From positions 150,351 to 214,350 of the forward strand of contig JAAOED010000002.1 of the NCBI GenBank assembly GCA_016466735.1: a stretch of DNA of 64,000 nucleotides. The letters are read 5' to 3'. Source of the DNA: Weissella confusa (GTDB lineage: Bacteria; Bacillota; Bacilli; Lactobacillales; Lactobacillaceae). Shown here piece by piece: positions 24,083-36,000 of this stretch (position 1 is the stretch's first letter; every line of letters begins with the position of its first letter). A model generated the notes under the pieces. That model saw nothing but the letters and a program-made list of their open reading frames with translations. It had not been told where the DNA came from and did no database searches. The position numbers and the translations under genes were made by a program.

Positions 24083-27000
24083 AATCTTGTTCATCTTCCT
24101 TCTTTTTTGTTGGCAAGAAGAACCATCCAAGGAACATACTGAACAACAAAACAGTTACAAGTGTAAATGGTTGCAAGTTCCAGTCCTTGCTAAATCGTCC
24201 GCCTAGATAGTATGGACGATCCCAGAATTCGCTACGAGCATCATTAGTCTTCGTTTCATCATCTGACTTAATAATGCGGTCTTGGATACGAGCACCACGG
24301 GTTGCCTTACCCTCAGCCAACAAACGTTGACCAACATAAGCTGCAACACCTTGAACTGGTGCTTGCGTTGGCAATTGCTCACCAACTTGAGTTGCCACCG
24401 CTTCAGTTGCTTGCGCAATACCCGACACTTGGGTTGGCAATACAACCGTCTCAGTAACCGTGTATGGCAACATTGCTGTTTGTGGTACTGATTGACCACT
24501 ACCAAGCGCTTGAACAATCGTTGCCGTCGTTGAAAGACTGCTAGCAATATCCTGTGCTTCACGCAAAAGTTGCTCTGCACGTTGCGTTGCCTGGTTACCA
24601 ACAACTTGGTCAACACCAATTTGGTTCGTCGCTGCATCAATTTGAGCTGGCGTTTCCGCTGTCTCAATTGCTACCAGTTGAGCACGAGCATCTTCAAGAG
24701 CTGATTGCACCTTGTTCAATTGATCCTTGGCTTCAGCCAGCTTGTCAGCAAGTTCTTGATTACCAGGATGGTTGTTAACCAAATCCTGCAATTGATCCAC
24801 AATATCTTGAACACGAGAAGCATCATCACGCAACTCGTTAATCTTGTCGCGAACAGCATCTTCTGCGTCAGACTTGGCATCTGCCATGTCATCAGCAACC
24901 GCCTTCTTAGCGTCAGCGACATCCTTATCTGCCGCCTTAACCGCATCGGTTGCCTTTTCACCAGCTTCTTGGGCGACATCATTGATTGCCTTAGCGTCAT
25001 CAGCTGTCTTAGCTTGGTTAACATCAATCAATTGATCAACAATCGTGTCCTTGGCATCCTTTGCGTCAGCCAATTGTTGCTTAGCATCATCCAACGCCTG
25101 TTGAACCTCAGGTGTATTTGGATGATCCTTCGCCAATTGCGTCAACTCATCAATATCCTTCTGAATTTGCTTGATTTCATCATCAACACGGTCTAATTGC
25201 TGTTGGATCGCATCCTTGGCTGCTTCCTTAGCGTCTGCCAAATCATCCGCTGCCGTCGTCTTAGCATTCGCCAAATCTTGGTCAGCTTGCTTACGATCAA
25301 CATCCGCTGCCGTTGTCTTATCAGCAATGTCATCAGACAAATCAGAAACTTCGGCCAAAGTTGTGGCTTGAGCCAGAGTGGCCTTGTCAGCTTGTGCATC
25401 CTTATAACGACCCTGTGCCTCAGTCAATTGCTTATTGGCATCAGCCAACAAATCGGCAATCTTCGTGCTATTTGGATTATCAGCAGCAATCTTTGACAAC
25501 GCTGCAATGTCATCCTTAATCTGCTCGATATCTTCTTGAATGGCTGCCAAATTAGCATCCGCTTGCTTATTCGCATCATCAATGGCGTTATTCAAGTTAT
25601 CGGCAGACTTCGCACCAGCATTTTGCAAATCAGTATCGGCAGCTTGACGAGCGGCTTCGGCTGCCGCGACGTCAGCATCCCCTGCAGCCGTCTTTTCATC
25701 AACTTGTGCCAGTGTCTTGGCATCATCAACCGTTGCCAATTGCTCCTTGGCATCAGCCAATGCTGACTCAGCCTTGTCCAATTGGTTTTGGGCATTCGTC
25801 AAAGCAGCACCGATTTCTGAATCACCTGGGTTCTTCGCAGCAATGTCTGACAAGCGGTCAACGATACGTTGTGTCTCATTCACATCATCTTGAATAGCTG
25901 CAATATCATCCATCAAATCTTGCTTAGCAGCTGACTTTGCAGCGGCCAAATTCTCGGCAGCCTTTGCTTGGGCGTCGGCCAAATCTTGGTCAGCTGTTTC
26001 CTTATCCACGCCAGCCGATGCATCATCATGGCTCAACGCATTGTTAATATCTGTGATATCAGCCAACGTTTCAGCCTTGGCAATCGCATCCTTTTGCGCT
26101 TCAGCATCTGACAATGAACTGTTTGCATCAGCCAATTGTTGTTGTGCATCAGCCAACTTGTCAGCGATTTCCGTATCGTTTGGATTATCCGTCACAAGTT
26201 GTTGCAACTGGCGGATATCCTCGTCGATACCAGCAATATTTTGGTTAATTGACGCGATAATCTTATCAGCATTCGTCGTCGCCTTATCTTGTGCGTCCGT
26301 CAATTGCTTGTTCGACTCAGCTTGAGCCTTATCAACGTCGTCTTGAGCTTGCGTTGCATCCCCATTCGATAGCGTCGTTTGCTTATCAGCTGAGGCAACC
26401 AAATCAGCAACATCCGCCAACGTTTCAGCCGACGCAATTTGGTTAGCTGTATTTTGCACGTCAGCCAATGATTGATTAGACTCGCTCAATTGTGTCTTAG
26501 CATCCGCCAACAAATCGGCAATCGTGTTATTACCAGGGTTCTTGTCAGCCAAGTCTTGCAAGGTTGCAATGTCATCCGTGATGTTTGAGATATTTTGCTG
26601 AATTTGCTTAATATCATCAGCCAAACTCATATCAGCAGCCGTCTTAGCCGCTGCCAAGTTCTCGTTGCTTTGCGTTTGAGCACTCTTAACATCGTTGTCC
26701 GCTTGTGTCTCAGCCGTTGTTGCATCCGTTTGATCAGATGCTGCGTCTTCAACCAGTTCGGCCACATCAGCCAGCGTTTCAGCTGATGCGACATCAGTAG
26801 CTTGTTGCTTAGCATCTGCCAACTTGTTTTCAGTTGTCGTTTGTTGTGCCTTCGCATCTGCCAACAAGTCGGCAATCAATGTATCATCTGGATTCTTCGC
26901 TGCAATATCCGTCAATGTTGCGACGTCATCATTGATGTTTGCCAATGAGTCTTCAATGGCAGCAATGTTATCCGCAATCGACTTGTCAGCCGCATCCTTA

Positions 27001-30000
27001 GCAGCCGCCAAGTTTTCGTCACTCTTCGTTTGCGCATCCTTAACGTCCTGGTCAGCCGTCGTCTTGGCATTGTCGGCCGTCGCTTCAGCTGTTTCAGCCG
27101 TTGACTGTGCGGCTGCCACATCAGCTGGAATCTTGGCATCGTTAACGGCTGCCAATTGGTCTTGCGCATCTGACAAAGCATCTTCCGCCGTCGTCAATTG
27201 GTTTTGTGCATCCGCCAATTTGTCAGCAATCTCAGTGTCATCTGCGTTCTTCGCTACCAAATCCTTCAAGTCCGCAATGTCCTTGTTGATGGCCACGATG
27301 TCATCCGTGATGTTATCGATTGACGTATTAATGGCCGTCTTAGCTGCCGCTTGGTCAGCTGCCAAATCCTTGGCGGCTTGGGCTTGGGCATCCGCCAAAT
27401 CGTTATCCGCCGTCTTTTGCGCCGTCGCTGCGTTTGAAACTGCCTTATCAGCAATTGCTTCTTGGGCAGCGACATCAGCCAACGTTGTTTGACTGTCGAT
27501 AGCGTCCTTCGCATTTTGGGCTGCCGTTTGCGCATCTTGGGCATCGGTCAAACGTTCTTGCGCATCCTTCAAATCTTGAGCAATTTGATCATTCGTTGGA
27601 TTATCCTTGGCAATTTGCTCCAAATCAGCGATGTCTTGCTCAATTTGCAGAATGTTGTCACCAATCGTTACCAATTGTTCCGTGATTTGGTCCGTGGCTG
27701 CTTCCTTAGCTGCTGCCAAGTTTTCAGCACTCTTCGTTTGCGCGTCCGTCAAATCTTGATCCGCATTTGTTTGCGCCGTCGTACCAGCCGCCTTATCCGT
27801 TGCTGCTTGATCAACCAAGTCTTGCACATCGGCCATTGTTGTTTGGTTAGCCACATCAGCCAATTGCGTTTCCGCATCAGCCTTAGCAGCTTGGGCATCC
27901 GTCAATTGTGCCTTCGCATCAGCCAACTTTTGCGCAATTTCACTGTCATCAGGATTCTTAGCTGCGATATCCGTCAATTGCGTGATGTCATCCGTAATCT
28001 TCGTGATGTTATCCGTAATTGACGCAATGTCTTGGTTAATCGTATCGGTCGCTGTCTCCTTAGCATTGGCTAGGTTGTCAGCATGCTTGTCTTGGGCATC
28101 GGCCAACGCTGCAGCGGCATCCTTTTGGGCCGTGTCAGCAGTTGTACCAGCTGTCGTTGCCTTTTCTTCGGCGGCCTTCACTTCTGCAGGTGTCGTTGCA
28201 TCAGCAATCTCCTGCAATTGATCTTGCGCCGTCGTCAACGCTGTCTTAGCATCTGTCAAATCTTGTTGTGCCTTAGCCAAGTCATCTGCAATTTGCGTAT
28301 CGTCAGGGTTCTTAGCCACCAAATCCTTCAAGTCAGCGATGTCATCATTAATGGCATTAATATCATCTTGAATGCCTGAAATCGTTTGGTTAACAGCCGT
28401 CTTTGCCGCTGTTTGGTCAGCTAGCAAATCTGCTGCCGCGGCATCCTGCGCTTGCTTCAAATCAGTATCCGCTTGCGTATTCGCACCATCGGCACTCTTA
28501 GCAGCGTCGGTAGCAGCATCAACTTGGTCTTGGACCTCGGCCAACGTTGTTTGATCATCAAGCGCATCCATTGCCGCCTGGGCATCCGCCTTATCTTGCT
28601 CAGCCTGAGCCAATTGGTCCTTGGCATCCGCAAGCTTATCGGCAATGTCCGTGTTAGTTGGATTATCCGCCGCAATTTGCGTCAACTCGTCAATGTCCTT
28701 ATTGATGGCTGTAATGTTCTCATCAATTGCCGTCAATTGGTCATCAATCGTCAACTCAGCTTGTGCCTTGGCATCAGCCAAATTATCAGCGCTTTGCTTT
28801 TGGGCATCTTCAACATCTGTTTGCGCTTGGTTTTCATTTTCCTGGGCTTCAGAAACCTGATTTGCGGCGTCAGTCACAACCTTCGCAACATCAGCCAACG
28901 TTGTTTGATCCTTAACCTTATCCAAATCAGCCTGTGCTTGCGTCTTAGCCGCTTCAGCTTCATCCAATTGCGTTTGCGCGTCATCCAACAATCCCGCAAT
29001 CTTCTCATCATCTGGATTCTTCTCAGCCAAATCTTGCAACGTCGCAATATCATCGGTGATGTTCTTGATGTTGTCATCAATCGTCGCGATGTTATCCGTA
29101 ATCGTCGTCTCAGCCTGTGTCTTAGCGTCTGCCAAGTTTTGATCAGACTTCGTTTGGGCGTCCGTCACATCTTGTGCTGAGGCTTCAGCTGCCTGAGTTG
29201 CCGTGTCACCATCAGTTGTTGCTTGATCACGAGCAGCTTCAACTTCAGCTGGCGTCGTTGCATTTTCGATAACCGACTTTTGACTCGTCGCATCAGTCAA
29301 TGCATCTTGCGCCGTCTGCAATTGTTCCTTCGCATCAGCCAACTTATCCGCAATCTCAGTATCAGCCGGATTCTTAGCGGCAATATCCGTCAGTTCGGCA
29401 ATGTCATCATTGATATCAGCGATTTGATCCTTGATATTGTCGATCGTGTTATCAACTGCCGTTTGCGCAGCTGCTTGATCTTCAGCCAAATCACCGCTAG
29501 CTTGAGCCTTGGCGTCCGCCAAATCTTGATCAGCCGCCTTACCAGCCGTATCCGCATCACTAACAGCGTCTGTCGCAACTTGCTCTTGCTCAGCAACATC
29601 AGCCAACGTCGTTTGTGAGTCAATAGCATCCAATGCCTTTTGTGCATCATCCTTAGCCGTTTCAGCGGCTGTCAATTGCTCCTTCGCATCAGCTAACTTA
29701 TCAGCAATCACCGTGTTATCAGGATTATCCGTCGCAATTTGCTCCAATGCTGCGATATCGTCGTTAATCTTAGCGATGTCATCATCGATGCTTGAAATTT
29801 GGTCAGTAATCGCTGCCGTCGCGTCCTCCTTGGCATCGGCCAAGTTGCTATCTGATTGCGTTTGAGCATCCGTCAAATCACCTTGAGCCTTTGTCAAAGC
29901 GTCCGCTGCGGCCTTTTCATCAGCCGTACCAGCGTCAACTTGCTTCTGCACATCAGCCAACGTCTTGGCATCATCAACCGTATCCAATTGGTTTTGTGCA

Positions 30001-33000
30001 TCCGTCAAAGCGTCCTGGGCGTCCGTCAATTGTTGTTGCGCGTCTGCTAGCTTATCAGCAATGTCTTGATCATCAGGATTGTTATCGGCAACCTGTTGCA
30101 ATTGGTCAACGATATCCGTAATCGACTTAACGTCATCAGTGATTGCATCAACGTTATCTTGCAATGACTCCTTGGCGGCCGTCTTCGCGTCAGCTAAGTT
30201 TTTATCTGATTGCGTTTGCGCATCTGTCACATCCTTGTCAGCCGCTGCTTGGGCAGTATCACCCGCTGTCGCTGCTTCAGTCGCCTTATCTTGCGCAGCC
30301 GTCACTTCAGCCGGCGTATCAGCATTTTCAATGGCTGCCTTTTGATCTGTTGCCGTCGACAAAGCGTCTTGCGCATCTGCCAATTGTTGCTTAGCGTCTT
30401 CCAGATTGCCCGCAATCGTTGTGTCACCAGGGTTGTTAGCTGCAATATCCGTCAAGTCGGCAATATCATCATTAATTTGATTGATGTTGTCGTTGATGTC
30501 GCTAATCGCTTGGTCAACCGTGGCTTGTGCAGCCTTTTGGTCAGTTGCCAAATCAGAAGCCGCCAAGTCCTTCGCATCGGCCAAATCTTGGTCAGCTTGG
30601 TCCTTATCACCCGTCGTTGACGTCACTGCGTTTGTGGCAATCTTCTCTTGCTCATCAACATCAGCTGGCGTTGTCGCATTATCAACCGCTGCCAAAGCGT
30701 CTTGTGCCGCCTTTTGAGCCGTCTCAGCTTCCGTCAATTGTTGTTGCGCATCCGCCAACTTGTCCTGAATCGTCGTGTTATCAGGGTTATCCGCTGCAAT
30801 TTGAGTCAGTTCAGTAATATCGCTGTTGATACCATCGATATTCTTTTGAATCGTCTCCAAATCCGCATTAATCGCGTTCTTGGCGTTTGTTTGCGCATCA
30901 GTCAAGTTTGCCGCTGCTTGTTCGTCAGCCGTCTTTTGATCAGCTTGCGCATTCTCCAAATCTTGCGCTGCCTTTTCAGCGTCTGTTTGACCCGCATCAA
31001 CCGCTGTCTGGACATCAGCCAGCGTCGTTGCCTTATCTGCATTATCCTTTTGCGTTTCAGCATCGGCCAATTGTGTCTTGGCATCCGTCAATTGTTGCTT
31101 GGCATCAGCCAACGCATCAGCAATCACTGTATCGCCAGGATTGTCGTTTGCCGTTTGTTGCAAGTCATCCACAATCGTTTGGATGTCGTCAATGTTCGAT
31201 GTGATATCAGCAATGTTTTGATCCAATGCCTTATCAGCTGCGTCTTTGGCTTCAGTCAAGTTACTGTCAGACTTGGCTTGAGCGTCGGTCACATCTTGGT
31301 CAGCTGCATCCTTAGCATCCGAAGCTGACGTGCCAGCATCAGTCGCTGCCTTTTCAGCGGCCGCCACTTCAGCAGGCGTCGTTGCTTGTTCGATAACCGT
31401 CTTTTGGTCTTGCGCTGTATCCAACGCCGTCTCAGCCGTTGCTAATTGGTCCTTGGCATCGGCCAACTTATCAGCGATGTCTTGGTCAGCTGGGTTCTTA
31501 GATGCGATATCTTCCAATGCCTTAATGTCATCTTGAATATCACCAATTTGATCTTCAATTGTTGAAATCGTTGAATCAACCGCCTTTTGCGCAGCCGCTT
31601 GATCAGCAGCCAAATCAGAGGCTGCTGCCGTCTGAGCATCGGTCAAATCATCCGCCGCTGTCTTTGCATCTGTATCAGAAGTGCTCTTGGCAGCATCGGC
31701 GGCATCAGTTTGCGTTTGCACATCCGCAATTGTCGTTTGATCAGCAATCGCATCCTTGGCAGCTTCAGCAGCTTCCTTTTGCGCTTGGGCATCGGCCAAT
31801 TGCGCTTCAGCATCCTTCAACTTGTCAGCAATCGTTGTATTGTCTGGGTTATCAGTCGCGATTTGCTTCAAGTCATCAACATTGCTTTGAATGTTATCGA
31901 TGTTATCTTGAATGTCCGCAATGTCTTCGCCGATTGCCGTCTCGGCAGCCGTCTTAGCTTCTGCCAAGTTGTCTGCAGACTTATCGGTTGCCGTGTCCAA
32001 TTGTGTTTGCGCATCCGTCACAGCCTTATCAGCTGCAGCTTGATCGGCTTGGGCGGCATCAGTAATCGTCGTCACATCTGCCAACGTCTTCGCACCATCA
32101 ACTGCTGCCAATTGGTCTTGCGCGTCTGCCAAAGCATTGTCAGCAATCGTCTTTTGGTCTTCAGCATTTGCCAAAGCATCCGCAATCGCCGTATCACCAG
32201 GATTCTTATCAACCAAATCTTGTAGTGATTCGATTGTATCTGCAATCGCTGCTTGGTCCTTTTCGATTTGGTCAATATTTGCTTGAATGTCCGTCTTGGC
32301 TTCAGCTTGCGCATTGGTCAAGTTATCCTCAGATTGAGATTGTGCGGCCGCAACATCCGTACTTACAGCATCAGCTGCTGCCTGGGCGGCATCCTCATCC
32401 TTTTGACCTTGCGTTGTCAAAGCATCAACAGCCGCTACCGTTGTTGCGGAATCTACTGCTGCCAATTGTGCTTCGGCATCCGTCAAAGCATTATTGGCTG
32501 TCGTTTGTTGCGCAAGGGCATCCGCCAACTTATCCGCAATTTCTTGGTCATCAGGATTGTTATCAGCCAACGTTTGCAACGTTGCCACATCGTTCCCAAT
32601 TTGCGTAACAGAGTCATTAATGGCATCAATGTTGTCTTGGATGGCATCCTTGGCGGCATCTTGCGCTGCCTTCAAGTTGGCATCGCTCTTAGCTTGGGCA
32701 GTCGTCACATCTTGTGCTGACTGCGCGCCAGCCGCTTCAGCATCGGTTTGATCACCGTCCGCTACTGCCGTAACTGCCGCGACAGCAGCTGGCGTCGTTG
32801 TATCAGCAAGCGCTTCCTTTTGAACTTGTGCGTCTGTCAACGCTGCGTTGGCGTTATCCAATTGCTTCTGCGCATCAGTCAATGCATTTGCAATGTCCGT
32901 GTCACCAGGGTTGTTATCAGCCAACGTTTGAATCGTGGCGATATCCTGCGTGATTTGGTCAATTTGATCTTGAATAGCTGCGATGTTGCTATCAACCTTG

Positions 33001-36000
33001 GTTGTTGCTGCGTCTTGGGCGGTCTTCAAATCAGCCGCTGCCAAATCCTTTGCGTCAGCTAGGTCCTTGTCAGCTGCTGTTTGTGCTGTGTCCGCAGTAG
33101 TCGTTGCCGTTGTCGCCGTGTTTTCCAAAGCCGTAACGGCTGCTACTGTGGTTGCCGCATCGATGGCCGCTTGCGAATCCTTGATAGCTGTTTGTTGCGT
33201 TGTTGCTGTCGTCAATTGATTCTTGGCATCGGCCAACTTCGCTTGAATTTCATCGTTATCTGGATTATCAGCGGCAATCTGCGTCAAAGCCGTGATATCG
33301 TCATTGATTTGCGCAATGTTATCCGTCACTTGCGTCAATTGATCGCCAATTGCGGTTTCGGCAGCCGATTTTGCGGCTGCCAAATTAGCGTCGGCCTTCT
33401 TTTGCGCATCGGTCAAATCGGTTGTAGATTGCGTCGTTGCATCGGTAATTGAACTTGCAGCGGCCGTCGCAGCATCACGTGCTGCCTGCACTTCTGCTGG
33501 CGTTGTTGCGTCTTGTGATGCCGTCATTGCTTCAGCCAATGTCGTCAATTGCGCGTTTGCCGTCGCTAATTGTGACTGCGCGTCAGTCAAAGCCGCTTGA
33601 ATATCCGCATCCCCAGGGTTATCAGTAAGCAATTGTTCAATTGCATCGATATTTGATTGAATCGTCTTAGCATTCGCATCAGCAGCATCCAATTGTTGTT
33701 GAATCGCTTCCTTTGCAGCCGCCTTATCGTCCGCAAGTACCTTTTCAGCTTCAGCTCGAGCCGCCGTCACCGCATCGTTTGCGACAACCAACATGCCCTG
33801 CACATCCTTACCAGCCGCATTAACCGCCGTTTGTTGGGCGATAACTGCTTGCACTGACGTCAAATCTGGCACTTCTTGTGCAGCCGTATCAACTGTCACC
33901 TGTGCGGCTTTGGCATCTGCCAATGCAGTTGAAATCGTCGCGTTGTTTGGATAATCCTTAGCTAATTGCTCCAATGCGGCCACGTCGTCAGCCATCGTAT
34001 TCGTTGCCGTTGTATTGTCACTCGTAACCGCTGTCGCAGCAGACGTTGCAGCTTCCTTAGCCAACGCCAAGTTTGACGCCGCACGCGTTTGTGCATTCGC
34101 CAAATCAGTATCAGCGATTTGTTGCGCCGATGCCGCAGCTGCACTGTTTTGATCAGTACCAACTACAAGGTTGTTAGCGTCGGCCATTGTCTCAGCGCTA
34201 TCCAACGCAGTCAATGCCGCTTGGGCTTGTGAGAGCGCCGTCTGCGCATTCGTCAAACGCGTCTTAGCATCAGCCAACCAGCCGGCGATATCTGTGTCGT
34301 TTGGATTGTCCGCCGCGATTGCCTCAAGTTGCGTAATGTCACTCTGAATTTGGGCAATGTTGTTGTTAATTGAGTCAATATTAGCTTGGACACGCTTCTT
34401 TTGTGCGTCTAGTACGGCGGCATTATAGGCTGCCAATGCCGTTTTGTAGTCCGCCTCAGTCGTCGCTGCGTTTACAGCTGGCGTTTGGTTTGCCTTAGTA
34501 CCGTCAACGAATGACACGTAGCCAGTCTTTTGCACAACACCATAATTCGAATATGCACCATAGGCCGTACCAGCAACTGTGCGTGTCTCATCTGGATACT
34601 GCTGAATCATTTTGACAGCGCTTGGCGCATACGTAACCGTAAAACTAGGTACAGCAAGCGCGCCAGATGAAGTCAAATTAAACGCACCGACGATGGTATA
34701 TGAACCATCACTATTCTTCACTAAATAAGTCGCCTTTGATGTATCAGTATCTAGCGTGTTCCCAGCCGCATCCTTGATAGTAGCCGTCATACCGCTTGGC
34801 ACCTTGATTGTGTTAGATGGATACTTGTCATTCGTTACACCAGTCAAACTGGTTGGTGATGACGCAATCGCATTATCTTGCGCCGTCGCACCGTCAGAAC
34901 TTAGCCCAGTCGCCTTGTTGTACGTGATCGTGGCCGTCTGTGGCGCTGGCGTCAATTGCACGTAGACCGTCTTGTCGCTGCTACCAAATGTCGCTGCCGA
35001 TAGATCAGCACCCAATTTTGTTGTAAGGGCTGAATCAGAGTAAACGCCACTGACGCCTGAATAACCATTAGACTTTGCTGTCGCCAACGCTGCTGTGTAA
35101 TCTGCATAATCAGCTGCATCTGTCCCCTTTTGGCCATCGTAATTCGTGCCAGCCGTTCCAAGTTCAACTGAAGGCACAGTTGAAAGAACCTTACCGTTCT
35201 GGTCAACGAAGACCGTCGTCAGCTTGGAATTCTTGGCATATTGCACATTAATAATGTTGTTGGCATCCGTGTCAGAAACCGTCAACGGACCAGTTGCCGT
35301 ACCAGATGTGCCGTACTTTGTTCCAACATACGTGTAACCCGTAATTACCGGTGGCGTAAACGTGTGTGCCGTACCAGTTGGGTTCGTTGACGCATTAGAC
35401 GTTACCATTGCCAGCGTGTCATTGACGTTAGCCTTGATTTTCGTGCTAGTCTGTCCACTGATAGCATTGCCTTCTTTATCAATATAGTTAACTGTCGTAT
35501 CTGCGGTTGGAAGTGTTAGGTTAAATTCACGAATCGTAACACCTTTTTGTGAGTATTTTGCTCCGTCGGCCGCCTTAAACCCAACAGACATTGTAGAGTT
35601 AACACCCTCGGTAATCGTGATTTGTTTCGTTGCCTCATAACTTCCATTATCAGCCTTAATGGTCAGCGTACCCACACCGTTCGCATACGTGTAAGTTGCC
35701 GTCATCGGGGCTTCCAAATTAGGGTCTGAATCACCTTTCCAATTAGAATCCGTAACTGATTCTGGACCTTCTCCAGTGAATCCCATCACGTCATCACCAG
35801 TGTCATGATCAAATGGCACAAATCCCGTTGAGCCACTAACCTTATTCAAGATACCGCCAGAATCTGTCGTACGGAATCCAGCAACTTGATTTCCGTCATC
35901 TCCGTCCTTACCCAAAATACTACCACCAGTACCATCGGTAGGATTCACCAAATTATCAGGATCATAATACCCTTCTGTCCCATTAGTTCCATTTTGGTAA

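Noticed and set aside
28452..29180. Long plus-strand open frames within the acidic-repeat gene (up to 242 codons)
   Set aside because: They are antisense shadows produced by the repetitive Asp/Ala codons, recur in each repeat, and have no ribosome sites.
24510..34390. CRISPR-like regular repeats
   Set aside because: The 354-bp period lies in one continuous reading frame with protein-level conservation; there are no short palindromic repeats with unique spacers.
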